Assembly: GCA_022840405.1 (NCBI GenBank)
Contig: JALHJR010000002.1
Coordinates: 46,840 to 110,839, forward strand
Origin: Tepidanaerobacter acetatoxydans_A
Lineage (GTDB): Bacteria; Bacillota; Thermosediminibacteria; Thermosediminibacterales; Tepidanaerobacteraceae
Length of the DNA: 64,000 bases
Reading direction: 5' to 3'
This document shows positions 42,989 to 53,358 of this stretch, piece after piece; the first letter of the stretch is position 1; each line of letters begins with the position of its first letter. A program made the position numbers and the translations under genes. A model generated the notes under the pieces. The model was not told the DNA's origin. It worked only from the letters and a program-made list of their open reading frames with translations, and did no database searches.

Positions 42989-44515
42989 TTACATATAAAT
43001 GCCTGCTCCCGGCCCTAATGGTAAATCTAAGACCATCCACACTATCAGCTGCACTATCCACACTATCAAAAAAATCAATGCATATGGCAGCATCAAAGAC
43101 ATCAAGGTCCCCATTCCGGCATCTTCATCATAGTATTGAGCAAGACCCAACGCTATGGGGAAGTATGGAAAGAGCGGTGTTATAGGGTTGGTGGAAGAAT
43201 CTCCAATACGGTATATCACCTGAGTCATTGCCGGAGAATAGCCGAGCAGCATCAGCATTGGTACAAATATGGGTGCAAGTATAGACCACTTGGCGGAGCC
43301 GCTGCCGATAAATATGTTTACTATAGTAGCAAGTAATATCATTCCTATGATTAGTGGCAAACCGGTAAATCCCACAGTTTGCAAAAATTCCGCACCTTTT
43401 ACCGCTATTATGACACCTATATTGGTCCAGTTAAAATATGCTACGAACTGGCCTATGATGAAAACCAGCACTATATATCCAGACATGGTCTTTACGGCTT
43501 CAGCCATAAGCTTTGGTATATCGCCGGCAGTTTTTATGGTGCCGACGGTTTTCCCGTATGCTGCGCCAATCGTTATGAAAAACAGCATCAGGATGGGAAT
43601 AATACCATTTAAAAATGGCGAGGGTATCAGACCACCGGTTTCAGCATTCCTTAAAATTGCATTTTTAGGCAGTACTGCAATAGCTAAGATTGCAAGAAAT
43701 ACCAAGGCTGCTTTGCCCGTATTTTTTAGGGCAAGATTTTCAATCGGTGTAAGGTCTTGGTTTTCTGTAACCTTTATCTTGCCTTTGTATTCTCCAAGTC
43801 TCGGTGCTATGATTTTTTCAGTGACCCATGCTCCAACAAAAGTGAAGATAAATGTTGAGGCTACCATAAAGTACCAGTTAATGGAGGGATTAACCTGGAA
43901 ACTTGGATCTATGATTTTTACCGCTTCTTGAGTTATACCTGCAAGTAGTGCATCAGTTCCGGCTATTATAAGATTTGCCGAAAATCCGGCACAGGCTGCG
44001 GCATATCCTGCCATAAGACCTACCAGTGGATTTTTCCCCAGGGAAAGATAGATACTTGCCGCAAGTGTCGGTATAATGACTATGGAAGCATCTGATGCAA
44101 TGTTTCCATTTATACCTACAAACATTACCGCTAAACTAATAGCCCATAAAGGTGCACCATACATGGTTTTTCTCATAAACGCAGACAGCAAGCCCGCTTG
44201 TTCTGCAAGGCCTATGCCCATTTGCATAGAAAGCACCAGCCCAAGGGGAGCAAAACCGGTAAAGTTTTTGAGGGCATTTACCAGCATCCATTCTACGCCT
44301 TCTCGCGTTAAAAGGTTCTTGACCACAACTTCTTCTCCGCTGCCGGGATTTATCGCTGAAATCCCCAGCATAGACAAAATGGCAGATAAGAGCATTATAG
44401 CTATCGTCAAGTAGACAAATAAGAAAAACGGATGCGGCAGTTTATTCCCTACACGTTCAACCCAGTCTAAAAACCTCTCGAAACCTCCTTTTGGTTTTAA
44501 TTCCTTTTGAATCAT
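42989..44515 (-). CDS. AbgT family transporter
   Basis: A 508-residue membrane transporter starting at ATG 44515 (GGAGGAGAGC upstream; a TTG at 44539 is an alternative). The N-terminus HPFFLFVYLTI, the AAACAGFSANLIIAGTDALLAGIT region and the C-terminal GSGSAKWSILAPIFVPML block fit the AbgT/p-aminobenzoyl-glutamate family. In E. coli it is co-located with abgA-abgB, as here. Some AbgT proteins export sulfonamides. It is likely to supply the hydrolases. Confidence 0.9.
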   Translation of the reverse strand: MIQKELKPKGGFERFLDWVERVGNKLPHPFFLFVYLTIAIMLLSAILSMLGISAINPGSGEEVVVKNLLTREGVEWMLVNALKNFTGFAPLGLVLSMQMGIGLAEQAGLLSAFMRKTMYGAPLWAISLAVMFVGINGNIASDASIVIIPTLAASIYLSLGKNPLVGLMAGYAAACAGFSANLIIAGTDALLAGITQEAVKIIDPSFQVNPSINWYFMVASTFIFTFVGAWVTEKIIAPRLGEYKGKIKVTENQDLTPIENLALKNTGKAALVFLAILAIAVLPKNAILRNAETGGLIPSPFLNGIIPILMLFFITIGAAYGKTVGTIKTAGDIPKLMAEAVKTMSGYIVLVFIIGQFVAYFNWTNIGVIIAVKGAEFLQTVGFTGLPLIIGMILLATIVNIFIGSGSAKWSILAPIFVPMLMLLGYSPAMTQVIYRIGDSSTNPITPLFPYFPIALGLAQYYDEDAGMGTLMSLMLPYALIFLIVWIVQLIVWMVLDLPLGPGAGIYM

Positions 44516-44614
44516 GTGCTCTCCTCCTTTTTTGGCCAAATTTTGGTTACATGACCATATATATTTTATTATGAATTCTCCTTTTTTTCAAAAAATCCTT
44601 CTTGTTTTTAAAAT

Positions 44615-44627
44615 GTATACAGTATAC
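44615..44627. promoter_or_regulatory. Palindrome upstream of the abgT operon
   Basis: GTATAC-A-GTATAC, a 13-base perfect inverted repeat about 100 bases before the AbgT start. The rest of the 44516-44834 gap is AT-rich and non-coding. A binding site for the divergently placed sensor regulator is possible. Confidence 0.4.
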
Positions 44628-44674
44628 TTATAGAATTTAACAAAATGACTCTTTTATAAAAGTTATTTAAAACA

Positions 44675-44702
44675 TAAAAAATACCGGTCATAAATACCGG
44701 CA
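44675..44702 (-). terminator. Terminator after the cyclase-like regulator
   Basis: On the minus strand TGCCGGT and ACCGGTA form a seven-pair stem (one G-T pair) followed by TTTTTTATG. It lies 130 bases after the regulator stop. Confidence 0.6.
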
Positions 44703-44834
44703 TACTGTTTTTATTATTTACAGACATATTTTATATACTGACCATAACTTTATAAAATAAGATTTGTACAGTAGAATCAAAAATATAATGGCTTTCTGCA
44801 ATAACTCTTAAAGCCTTTAATCATACTTCATTTC

Positions 44835-46127
44835 TTATATCAAAACCTGGTATACTTGACTTGGCCTGCCTTTTCCCGACATGCTTCGGATTCCCACTAT
44901 CTGAGCCGCCCCTTTTTCTTCCAGTTGAGCAAGGATTCGCCGAGCACTTCGCTGGCTGATATTCATGCATGTGCTCAACTCTTTAGGTGTTACCTCGTTT
45001 TTGCCTAAACGGCGCAGGGATGCTTTAAGTTTATTGAGATTGACTACATTCATATTCAATTTTTTTGCAAGCTCTTCTAAGTTTAAATCAGAAAGAGGTT
45101 TAGCATTTAATCTGTTTTCTCGAATAGGCCCGATTATCTTACCTTCTTCGGTCACAAGAAAACAGCAATCACTGCCGTTTTCCTTTGACAGCCTGACAGC
45201 CTGACGGGCATTAGTTTCGGCCATCTTTGCCGTGCGACCAAAGCCTATTCCCACAGTTACCTTAAGATGTGTATTAGCTTTTAGTGCACGAAGCAGCGGC
45301 GAGCCCATGAATATATCGGTAGATTCCTCTAAACATCCCCGAGTTGTTATTATCATAAACTCCGTATCTTTTGTCTTGGTTACGGTAGCATTGGTTTCAT
45401 CGCCATAGCCAAGAATTACCTGATAAAGCTCTAGAAGTTGTATTTGCAATTGATAGCTGGAACTTTCATATAAGATATCATCAAGGTCCTCAACTCTTAC
45501 TAAAATAAGTGCCATTTGAGTTTCTTTGAGTTTGATGCTTTCTCCGTACATCATTGCTCTTTCTAGACCATGGCGTACACTAGAAACAGTGGGGTATATT
45601 CTGTAAACGGGGATGCCCAGCTTTTTTAATTCTTCATATGTTTTATTAAGGCATGTTACTGCTGCACGGGTCTTGCCTTTAGCCCATAGGCTTTGGTGAT
45701 AATCTACAAGTTTTTCATAAGGAAGGTATTTATCATAATCCATTGTGAATATCTCGGTAAGCGGCAGATTCAGTTCCATATAAGTCTCCTCAATATCGCG
45801 ACGGCTTATAGTATCGAAGCTTAACGCGGAAACATCTTTGCCATCTCTGTAAATATCAAAAAGAACCTTATAAAGGCTTGTCCCGTTTCTAGGGATATAA
45901 ACCCCAGGCACAGCAATATCAACATTGGATTTTACCCAAAAGTAAGGCGCCTGACCGCTGTAAAGTATTATATCTACATCTTGGGCTACTGATGCAATAT
46001 CTCTAAGGTCTTCAAAATCTTTATAAATTTTTTCGACCACAGTAATCTCTCTGTCAAACTCATGCAAGACTTTTCTCAATAAAATCAGAGAATCTTCCGG
46101 TCCAACGATGCCTAGACGTATATTCAT
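44835..46127 (-). CDS. Regulator with an N-terminal sensor region, a nucleotidyl-cyclase-like domain and a C-terminal HTH
   Basis: A 430-residue protein. The N-terminal half resembles PrpR/NtrC-like sensor folds (IVGPEDSLILLRKVLHEF). The region about 200-340 (MALILVRVEDLDDILYESSS..., KVTVGIGFGRTAKMAETNARQAVRLSKENG) is like minimal nucleotidyl cyclase or GGDEF-fold modules. The C-terminus is a winged helix (VTPKELSTCMNISQRSARRILAQLEEKG). Such proteins regulate amidohydrolase and transport genes in Firmicutes. The domain combination is notable, and the neighbouring abg operon is the likely target. Confidence 0.6.
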   Translation of the reverse strand: MNIRLGIVGPEDSLILLRKVLHEFDREITVVEKIYKDFEDLRDIASVAQDVDIILYSGQAPYFWVKSNVDIAVPGVYIPRNGTSLYKVLFDIYRDGKDVSALSFDTISRRDIEETYMELNLPLTEIFTMDYDKYLPYEKLVDYHQSLWAKGKTRAAVTCLNKTYEELKKLGIPVYRIYPTVSSVRHGLERAMMYGESIKLKETQMALILVRVEDLDDILYESSSYQLQIQLLELYQVILGYGDETNATVTKTKDTEFMIITTRGCLEESTDIFMGSPLLRALKANTHLKVTVGIGFGRTAKMAETNARQAVRLSKENGSDCCFLVTEEGKIIGPIRENRLNAKPLSDLNLEELAKKLNMNVVNLNKLKASLRRLGKNEVTPKELSTCMNISQRSARRILAQLEEKGAAQIVGIRSMSGKGRPSQVYQVLI

Positions 46128-46282
46128 GAATTTTACCCTTTCTCTTTGCCCTTTATAATTATTAACTGCTTAGTATATATGATACACTAAATTAAAAGTG
46201 CAAGTCCATTAATTTTTTCATTTTAAGAAAATTTTTTTTGATTAAAATTTCTTGGCTTATTTAGATTGTAATAATTTTTAAA

Positions 46283-48157
46283 CTACCGATTAAAGTGATT
46301 TATAAATGACGAAAAATCGGGGGCTTTTATGAGTTTATCAATTGATTCTTTATCACATAAAATTTGAACGATGCCACTATAAATTTCCATAAAAGCTTTT
46401 CGATCATCTTTGCTAACTGCTATCATAAAAACACAATTGATGTTATTATCATCCCACTTTATACCATCTTCTTCAATTAATACACAAAATTGGGTAAATT
46501 TAGCATTTAGTTCTATAGCGTGTGGGACAGCAAATGTTCCTAAAAAGCAAGTAGATGAAATTGCTTCACGCCTTAAAACCGATTCAGTAAAGCCCTTTTC
46601 ACAGATATTCATTTTTTCAAGATGATTTCCGAGAAATTTTATTGCGTTAACCTTATTTTTAATACCTTTATTTTTAAAATACAATTTTTCATCAAAATAA
46701 GTCAGAAGTAAATCTTGGTTTCGCTTTTTTCTTTTCTTAATAAGCACTGCATTGATAGCATTATCAATATTCAGAGAATCTTCTTCAGTATAAAAAGGAC
46801 TTATTAATACTGATTTTTTACCTAATACGTTAATTGAAGTAGTGTGTATAATTAAATCTACATTTTGTAAATCCATTGTAGGAGTTAAGTTGTTTACCAC
46901 ATTTATAATTCTAATTTGATTTTTATAATTTGATTTTAATTTTGATAAAATATAATCCGCAATGTGGTGGTACTCATCGCAAGCGAGTAAAATATTAACT
47001 AAATGATTGCCAGCTGTAGATTGTTCAATAACAAATCCGATATAAACACTCAAAAGCCCTATTTCCTCATCTGTAATTTTTATATCAAAATATTCTTCTA
47101 ATGATTGGGCTAAGTGTATTGCAACATCGTAAACAAATGGGCTCATTTCCTTTAAATTTTCAGAAATTAGATTTACTGCACACTGATTGCTACGGGCTCT
47201 TACTATAAGAGCATTAATATGTTCAATAAATTTAGTTAAAAATGAATCACTATAATCCACGCTTAGCATGTAATAGTTAAATGTATTCTTAATTATTTTA
47301 AAAATTTCCACTGACTGATTTGCTTCTGAATTATCATGAATTAAATTGCTAGTATCAGTCTTAACTCGCCCCATGATAATCATTGATATATATTGAACAT
47401 CATTTTCAGTTATGGAAATATACCAATGATTGCCTAATTGCTCGCAGATTTCTTTTGCTATCTGGTATTCAGTTGTATTCGGCGTAACATTAATACTCTG
47501 GCTTTCGATAAAATAATTTTCACGAATCCTAGATAAGGCAATTAGTATATTGATAATCAAACTCGGTGCATAGCAAGATTCCACATAATAACCATGTCTT
47601 CGTATTGTTGTCATAATTATATCCTGTATCCTTTGGACATTTATGTTTATAAAATAATTAGATGCACTCTCGATATTATTAAAATTTAATTTAGTTTCTC
47701 TCATAATCATGTCATGAATAAGTTGTCGTTTATCATATTCCGATCCGTTGATTTTAATATGATTGTCCTGCCGTAATATATTAAGATTATATTTTTTTAA
47801 CTTCGCATCTATTTTTTTTAATCGCTGCTGTAACGCACTAGGACTTAGGAAAAGTTTGTCTGCTAAATCATCTAGGTTTGATACATCTTCTAAAATCAAA
47901 AGTTTTAAGATTGATGTAAAATCATCTTCATTGGGTATCAAAAAAACAGTATTTTTTACTTTATTGCGATTTAAAGTATAACCTTGATTACTAGATTCGA
48001 TAACTTTAAATCCATAAGTCTTGTTGATAACTTTAATCTCAGTTTGAACAGTTCTTACTGAAACATTAAGATATTTTGCGATTGTTTTACCTGTAACTGG
48101 ATTACTAAACTTATTTAAATAAAGTAAAACTTTTTTTTGACGACTCGTTAGATGCAA
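46283..48157 (-). CDS. LicR/MtlR-type PRD transcriptional activator with PTS domains
   Basis: A 624-residue PTS-controlled activator: an N-terminal HTH (residues 4-60), an Mga-like helix-turn-helix near 90-150, two PRD domains (about 170-400), an EIIB-like domain and a C-terminal EIIA-2 domain (His546 in TFAVPHAIEL). Phosphorylation of PRD and EIIA residues by HPr and PTS proteins tunes it. It lies convergent to the YitT gene's stop and divergent to none, near the cellobiose-type PTS operon it probably activates. Confidence 0.82.
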   Translation of the reverse strand: MHLTSRQKKVLLYLNKFSNPVTGKTIAKYLNVSVRTVQTEIKVINKTYGFKVIESSNQGYTLNRNKVKNTVFLIPNEDDFTSILKLLILEDVSNLDDLADKLFLSPSALQQRLKKIDAKLKKYNLNILRQDNHIKINGSEYDKRQLIHDMIMRETKLNFNNIESASNYFININVQRIQDIIMTTIRRHGYYVESCYAPSLIINILIALSRIRENYFIESQSINVTPNTTEYQIAKEICEQLGNHWYISITENDVQYISMIIMGRVKTDTSNLIHDNSEANQSVEIFKIIKNTFNYYMLSVDYSDSFLTKFIEHINALIVRARSNQCAVNLISENLKEMSPFVYDVAIHLAQSLEEYFDIKITDEEIGLLSVYIGFVIEQSTAGNHLVNILLACDEYHHIADYILSKLKSNYKNQIRIINVVNNLTPTMDLQNVDLIIHTTSINVLGKKSVLISPFYTEEDSLNIDNAINAVLIKKRKKRNQDLLLTYFDEKLYFKNKGIKNKVNAIKFLGNHLEKMNICEKGFTESVLRREAISSTCFLGTFAVPHAIELNAKFTQFCVLIEEDGIKWDDNNINCVFMIAVSKDDRKAFMEIYSGIVQILCDKESIDKLIKAPDFSSFINHFNR

Positions 48158-48296
48158 TGAAAAAACCTCCTCAGTAGACAGCAGAAAAATATTCCTACAA
48201 ATTTAGTATAGAAAAATATTATTTGGCTTTTAAATTTACTAATTAAGTCTATTTTTATTTTCTGGTCCGTAGTTTATTAGCCTAGTTATTTTTACC

Positions 48297-49121
48297 TCAT
48301 TGTATTAATGAATCCAGGATAAATATTAAAGAAAATGGATCTATTTCTTTAATAGTTTTTTTTAATTGATGAATCTGTCTTTCCTTACACGTGCATAAAA
48401 TTATTTCTTCTTTATCATTTTGCTTATGTTCTCCAAATGCTTTTATAATGGCCGAGTCCCAATGGCCACTATTTTTAATTATTTTCGCTGATATTAACTC
48501 TCTTTTTTTAGTAACAATTAAAGCCAGTTTACTAGTATTCGCATAAAGCATTGCTTTATTAATTATACAACAAGATATATAACTAATCATTATGCCATAA
48601 ATTATGCCATCTACATCATGAAATAAAATCCCACTAATTAATATAATGCCTATGGAAATTAAAAAAGCAATACTGCCTAATTTAGCATGAGGTAATATTG
48701 CTTTTATAGACATAATTATGAAATCAGCACCCCCTGTAGAAGAATTTTGCATATAAATCAACGCATAGCCGATTCCGCTGAGTATTCCGGTACATATAGC
48801 AGCTAAGATTCTTTCTCCTGTGTAAACAGGAAGCATCGGAGCAATAATATCAATCATTGCAGATGATATAATGATACATCGAATTGAACGCCAAAAAAAC
48901 TTTTTACCCAACAAACGATATGATATCAAAGCAACTGGAATGTTTAAAATTACTGTAGAAATACCTAAGGAAATACGAAATAGGCGATACAAAATTAGAG
49001 ATATTCCAGAAAAACCTGTCATTGGAAATTTAGCCTGGACTGCAAAATTATATAAACTTATTGAAATTAATGCACTGCCTAAAATTTCAAGTATTATTCC
49101 TTTATAGTCTAGCTTTTTCAC
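48297..49121 (-). CDS. YitT family membrane protein (DUF161/DUF2179)
   Basis: A 274-residue protein with about six hydrophobic segments (residues 8-180), a conserved FPMTGFSGISLILYRLF loop, NSSTGGADFII, and a C-terminal DUF2179 soluble domain (HWDSAIIKAFGEHKQNDKEEIILCTCKERQIHQLKKTIKE). Function unknown; several members affect stress and membrane properties. No operon with its neighbours is evident. Confidence 0.85.
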   Translation of the reverse strand: MKKLDYKGIILEILGSALISISLYNFAVQAKFPMTGFSGISLILYRLFRISLGISTVILNIPVALISYRLLGKKFFWRSIRCIIISSAMIDIIAPMLPVYTGERILAAICTGILSGIGYALIYMQNSSTGGADFIIMSIKAILPHAKLGSIAFLISIGIILISGILFHDVDGIIYGIMISYISCCIINKAMLYANTSKLALIVTKKRELISAKIIKNSGHWDSAIIKAFGEHKQNDKEEIILCTCKERQIHQLKKTIKEIDPFSLIFILDSLIQ

Positions 49122-49308
49122 TTATTGCTTCCTCCATGCCGAAAAACCTTATATATATATTTAAATTTAATCTTGATAACATTTCAAATAATTTTTTGCG
49201 GCATAGTATGAAATTATAAATTAGAAATAGGGATATTTATTCGCTACAATGTATTCAATACTACAAATTATACTAAAAAGACCAAAGAATTTTGCAGGAG
49301 GACAACTT

Positions 49309-49626
49309 ATGAAAAAGGAAGATATCCAAAAAATAGCTTTCCAAATTATTGCTTATGCTGGAAGTGCTTTTGATTATTTTAATCAAGCGATAGATTTAGC
49401 AAGTAAAAATAACATCATCGAAGCAGAAGAAAAAATTAGAAGCGGTAATGAAGAGCTTAACCGTGCGCATAATGCTCAAACATCCATTCTCGCCTGTGAA
49501 GCAAATAATGAAGACATACCATATAGCATAATTATGGTTCATGCACAAGATCATTTAACGATGGCTCTTTTTACTGAAAGAATGGCTAAACATTTCATTA
49601 ATATATGGAAAGAAAAGGGGTGCTGA
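49309..49626 (+). CDS. PTS lactose/cellobiose-type EIIA
   Basis: A 105-residue EIIA. The start ATG at 49309 follows GCAGGAGG. The phosphorylation site His78 is in MVHAQDHLTMA, in a helical domain with SAFDYFNQAIDL and AHNAQTSIL as the family expects. First gene of a four-gene PTS unit; it ends one base before the 6-phospho-beta-glucosidase ATG region. Confidence 0.9.
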   Translation: MKKEDIQKIAFQIIAYAGSAFDYFNQAIDLASKNNIIEAEEKIRSGNEELNRAHNAQTSILACEANNEDIPYSIIMVHAQDHLTMALFTERMAKHFINIWKEKGC

Positions 49627-49627
49627 A

Positions 49628-51046
49628 ATGAGTAATAATGAGAAATTTCTTTGGGGAAGTGCAACTTCTGCTTATCAGTGTGAAGGGGCTTGGAATGAAG
49701 ATGGAAAAGGACCTTCACAGTGGGACATTTTTTGCCACACATCAAAATTAAATATTAATAATGTTTCAGCTGATATTTCTTGTGACCATTATCATCGTTA
49801 TGAGGAAGATATTAAAATGATGGCTGAATGTGGTCAAAATACGTATCGTTTCTCCATCAGCTGGGCAAGAATTTTACCTGAAGGTACAGGAAAAGTAAAT
49901 CCAAAGGGGATCGACTTTTATAATCGTCTAATCGATACTTGCTTAAAGTATAAGATAATCCCAAACGTAACACTTTTTCACTATGATTTGCCAGCAGCTA
50001 TTGCTGAAAGAGGGGGATGGGAAAACAGAAAAACTGTAGATGATTTTTTGAATTACGCTAAAATCTGCTTTGAAGCATTCGGCGACAGGGTGCCGCTATG
50101 GGCTACAATTAATGAACCTAAATATTATGCTTATTGCAGTTATTTAGCTGGTGTTTACCCTCCAAATGTTCAAGATTTTAATCGCTTTGCATGTGTCGGG
50201 TATCATTTATTGCTCGCCAGTGCAAAAGCTATCAATGAATTTCATAAGCATAACTACATTGGCAAAATAGGTTTGGTTCACGCTACTGGTAATGTAGAAG
50301 TGCAAGGAAATGATGAAACAAGTAAAATTGCATATCGTAATGCAGACCTATTTTATAATAAGTGGGTTACTGATACTTGTATTAAAGGTTACTTTCCAGA
50401 TGATTTATTTCCAAAACTTAAAGAAAGTAATATTGATTTATCTTTCGTCAAAGAAGAGGATAAGCCAATTTTCATGAATGGAACTGTTGATTTTCTAGGA
50501 GCTAATATATATAGTCGTTCTTATGTGAAACCTTATACTTCCGGAGAAACAAGAATTAATATAAATAATGTTGGGGCAAAATCTAATATAAGAGAGGGGG
50601 TTGTTATCAAGGGATGGTTCGAAACCGCTTATGATGAAAATGTTAGACGCAATCTTTGGGGACGTGAAATATATCCGAAGTGCATGTATGACGAACTTAT
50701 GGAATTGAAGGATAAGTATGGTAATATTCCTATTTATATCACAGAAAATGGCCATGGTTGCTATGATGAAATTGTAGATGGAAAAATCCATGATGATGAA
50801 AGAATAGAAATACTTCAAGAATTTATCAGTTGGATGCTAAAAGCAATTCACGATGGTGCAAATGTAAAAGGTTACTATGTTTGGTCTTCAATGGATTTAT
50901 ATAGCTGGGTAAATGGTTATAAAAAACGTTATGGATTAGTATACGTGGATTTTGAAAATGGCAATAAAAGGATACCTAAAAAAAGCTATTTTTGGTATAA
51001 AGACTTAATTGCAAAATTCGAGGGGAGGAATATAAATAATGAGTAG
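49628..51046 (+). CDS. GH1 6-phospho-beta-glucosidase
   Basis: A 472-residue glycoside hydrolase family 1 enzyme. The acid/base Glu163 is in TINEPKYY and the nucleophile Glu373 in YITENGHG. N-terminal FLWGSATSAYQCEGAWNEDGKG is typical. It splits phosphorylated beta-glucosides made by the neighbouring PTS. It starts one base after EIIA and overlaps the EIIC gene by eight bases, so all are coupled. Confidence 0.93.
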   Translation: MSNNEKFLWGSATSAYQCEGAWNEDGKGPSQWDIFCHTSKLNINNVSADISCDHYHRYEEDIKMMAECGQNTYRFSISWARILPEGTGKVNPKGIDFYNRLIDTCLKYKIIPNVTLFHYDLPAAIAERGGWENRKTVDDFLNYAKICFEAFGDRVPLWATINEPKYYAYCSYLAGVYPPNVQDFNRFACVGYHLLLASAKAINEFHKHNYIGKIGLVHATGNVEVQGNDETSKIAYRNADLFYNKWVTDTCIKGYFPDDLFPKLKESNIDLSFVKEEDKPIFMNGTVDFLGANIYSRSYVKPYTSGETRININNVGAKSNIREGVVIKGWFETAYDENVRRNLWGREIYPKCMYDELMELKDKYGNIPIYITENGHGCYDEIVDGKIHDDERIEILQEFISWMLKAIHDGANVKGYYVWSSMDLYSWVNGYKKRYGLVYVDFENGNKRIPKKSYFWYKDLIAKFEGRNINNE

Positions 51047-52355
51047 TAATATTATGAATTGGATAGAAAAAACTATATTACCCTTTGCTGGAAAAATTCA
51101 ACGTAATAGATATTTGCAAGCAATCCAGGCTGGCTTTATGATGTGTATGCCTATAATGTTAGTTGGTAGCATTAGCATTATTTTAACAAGACCCCTAGTC
51201 GATTATACAACCATGGCAGTTACAGAAAGTGGTTATACTTTCTTCAAGAATTGGCAGTTATTTATAGAAAATTATGGTGCCCCGCTTTTACTTCTAAGAT
51301 CTATGACACTCTATAGTATAAGCTTATGGGTATGTTTAGCAGTATCATACCATTTAGCTTCTTATTATAAAATGAATACTATCCTAACACCCATGCTAAA
51401 TCTTTTAATGTTCTTCATATTATGTTCCAGTAAAACTCCTGATGGTGGTATTAGTAATGATTATTGGGGTGGCGAAGGCTTATTTGCCTCCATTATAATT
51501 GCAATAATAATTACAGAACTTTATCGTTTCTTAATTGATAAAAAAGTTGGGACTATACAAATGCCAGAAATGGTGCCACCTGCGCTAAAGAGTTCATTTT
51601 CTTCTATCTTTCCAATACTGTTTATTACTTCTATCTGCACCATAATAAGTATCTTCTTTAATTGTATTATCGGGCTATCTTTCCCGCAGGCCATCTTAGC
51701 CTGTTTTCATCCATTAGTAATCGCAATTGATAATGTCTTTGGTTTAGCCATAAGTTCCATATTAACACAAATTGTTTGGTGGTTTGGCATCCATAATACA
51801 GCAATTACTTCAATGCTTGAACCCCTTATGATGAGCAACTATGCCTCTAATGCAGCACAATATGCTGCAGGCATGCCACCTTCTGCATTACCACATATCT
51901 GGACTGAACCTCTGTGGTGGAATTTTATGGTTATAGGAGGTTCTGGTGCTACTTTGTCCGTTGCATTTATGTTATTAAGAAGTAAATCTAAACAGTTAAA
52001 AACAATAGGGCAAATTTCTATTATACCAGCCTTATTTAATATTAATGAACCAATTATATTTGGACTCCCGATTGTTTTAAATCCTTTATTTTTCATCCCA
52101 TGGGTTTTCGCACAAACTTTTAACGGTATTGCATCCTATGTTTGTATGGACATAGGTTTAGTAAACAAGACATTTATATACCCTGGATGGAATATTCCAA
52201 CTCCGATCGGACAATTTTTAGCGACCATGGACTACCGAGCAATAATATTAGCAATTGCACTCGTTGTTATCGATGGACTAATTTATTACCCATTTCTTAA
52301 AGTATATGAAAAGCAGAAATTAATCCAAGAAACAGCAGGTATAAGCAATTTATAG
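51039..52355 (+). CDS. PTS lactose/cellobiose-type EIIC permease
   Basis: A 438-residue membrane component with about 8-10 hydrophobic segments. Motifs include WWFGIHNTAITSMLEPLM and INEPIIFGLPIVLNPLFFIPW (near residue 328), the conserved EIIC binding region. It takes up the sugar while phosphorylating it. The gene starts inside the glucosidase end with a GAGGGGAGG site. Confidence 0.92.
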   Translation: MSSNIMNWIEKTILPFAGKIQRNRYLQAIQAGFMMCMPIMLVGSISIILTRPLVDYTTMAVTESGYTFFKNWQLFIENYGAPLLLLRSMTLYSISLWVCLAVSYHLASYYKMNTILTPMLNLLMFFILCSSKTPDGGISNDYWGGEGLFASIIIAIIITELYRFLIDKKVGTIQMPEMVPPALKSSFSSIFPILFITSICTIISIFFNCIIGLSFPQAILACFHPLVIAIDNVFGLAISSILTQIVWWFGIHNTAITSMLEPLMMSNYASNAAQYAAGMPPSALPHIWTEPLWWNFMVIGGSGATLSVAFMLLRSKSKQLKTIGQISIIPALFNINEPIIFGLPIVLNPLFFIPWVFAQTFNGIASYVCMDIGLVNKTFIYPGWNIPTPIGQFLATMDYRAIILAIALVVIDGLIYYPFLKVYEKQKLIQETAGISNL

Positions 52356-52568
52356 AATACAATAAGATTGTTAAATATGCTATGAATTTAAGAAATATAA
52401 CAAAAGATTTTGCTTTAATTATTGAAATAGTATTCTCTGATCTATGCTAATTTTAGTTAATTGCTATTTGCCAAAACAAATAGTATAATCTAACCATAAT
52501 GCATGAAAATGAGTAATTTTTATATATAGTTTTGTATCTTAAGAAAGAGCGGAGGGAATGAGTATAAA

Positions 52569-52874
52569 ATGAAGATTTTGATTGTTTGTAATGCCGGAAT
52601 GAGTACTGGTATTATGCAACTAAAATTACAAAAATGCATAGAATCAGACGGTCAGAAAGCTTCGGTGGAGGCAATACCACTTACAGAAATAGAACAAAAT
52701 CTGGAAGGAACAGATATTATTCTGTTGGGGCCCCAAGTTCGCTTTGCAGAAGATGAAATTAAAAGAATAACAAAAAATAGCATACCAGTATTCAGTATTG
52801 ATATTCAGGATTTTGGTTTAATGCGAGCGGAAAACGTTTGGCAGCAAATCAAGAAAGAACTTTCTAAAAAATAA
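52569..52874 (+). CDS. PTS lactose/cellobiose-type EIIB
   Basis: A 101-residue cytosolic EIIB with the phosphocysteine Cys7 in KILIVCNAGMSTGIM. GAGCGGAGGG precedes the ATG. It lies 213 bases after EIIC, an unusual distance, so it may have its own promoter. The gap has no supported gene. Confidence 0.9.
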   Translation: MKILIVCNAGMSTGIMQLKLQKCIESDGQKASVEAIPLTEIEQNLEGTDIILLGPQVRFAEDEIKRITKNSIPVFSIDIQDFGLMRAENVWQQIKKELSKK

Positions 52875-53358
52875 GTTCACAAGATTTTATAAGTTTCAAG
52901 ATAACATAATAATATTTCTTCCTTAATTAAATTTTATAAGTCCTTAACATTGCTTCCTAGTAAAGTTAAGGACTTTATCTATTTTCTGTCTCCTAGAAGC
53001 TGTGTAATCAATCTATATTACTTTTTGATTTTTTCGATTCCATATCGTTTATATATCATGCTAGCACTGAGAAATTCTTCTTATGATCTGCATAAGGTTA
53101 ATTACTTTACTTTCCATTTTATTGATATTGATATGATTATATGTTTTAAATAATTTAGTCAATGCTAATTTATTAAACTAGCACTTCTTATTTTATGCAC
53201 AAACTTTCTTAGTGACCTTTTTGGCATTTATGTAGATCATGAAAAATGCACGGTCAAAAAGTCGAAATGCTCATTAAGGTTGATATGACTAAGGAAGTTA
53301 AATATGCAAAGGCTCTTTATTTCTTTTAAAGCCTTTGCATATTTTTATGGAAGTTATT
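52875..53358. other. Intergenic region with a bidirectional terminator
   Basis: No gene is supported. AATATGCAAAGGC (53301-53313) pairs with GCCTTTGCATATT (53331-53343), and T/A tracts are on both sides, so it can terminate both EIIB and the crr-like remnant, which converge on it. Confidence 0.6.

Noticed and set aside
43269..43931. 220-residue plus-strand frame opposite the AbgT transporter
   Set aside because: Shadow of the transporter gene; no ribosome site and no recognisable family.
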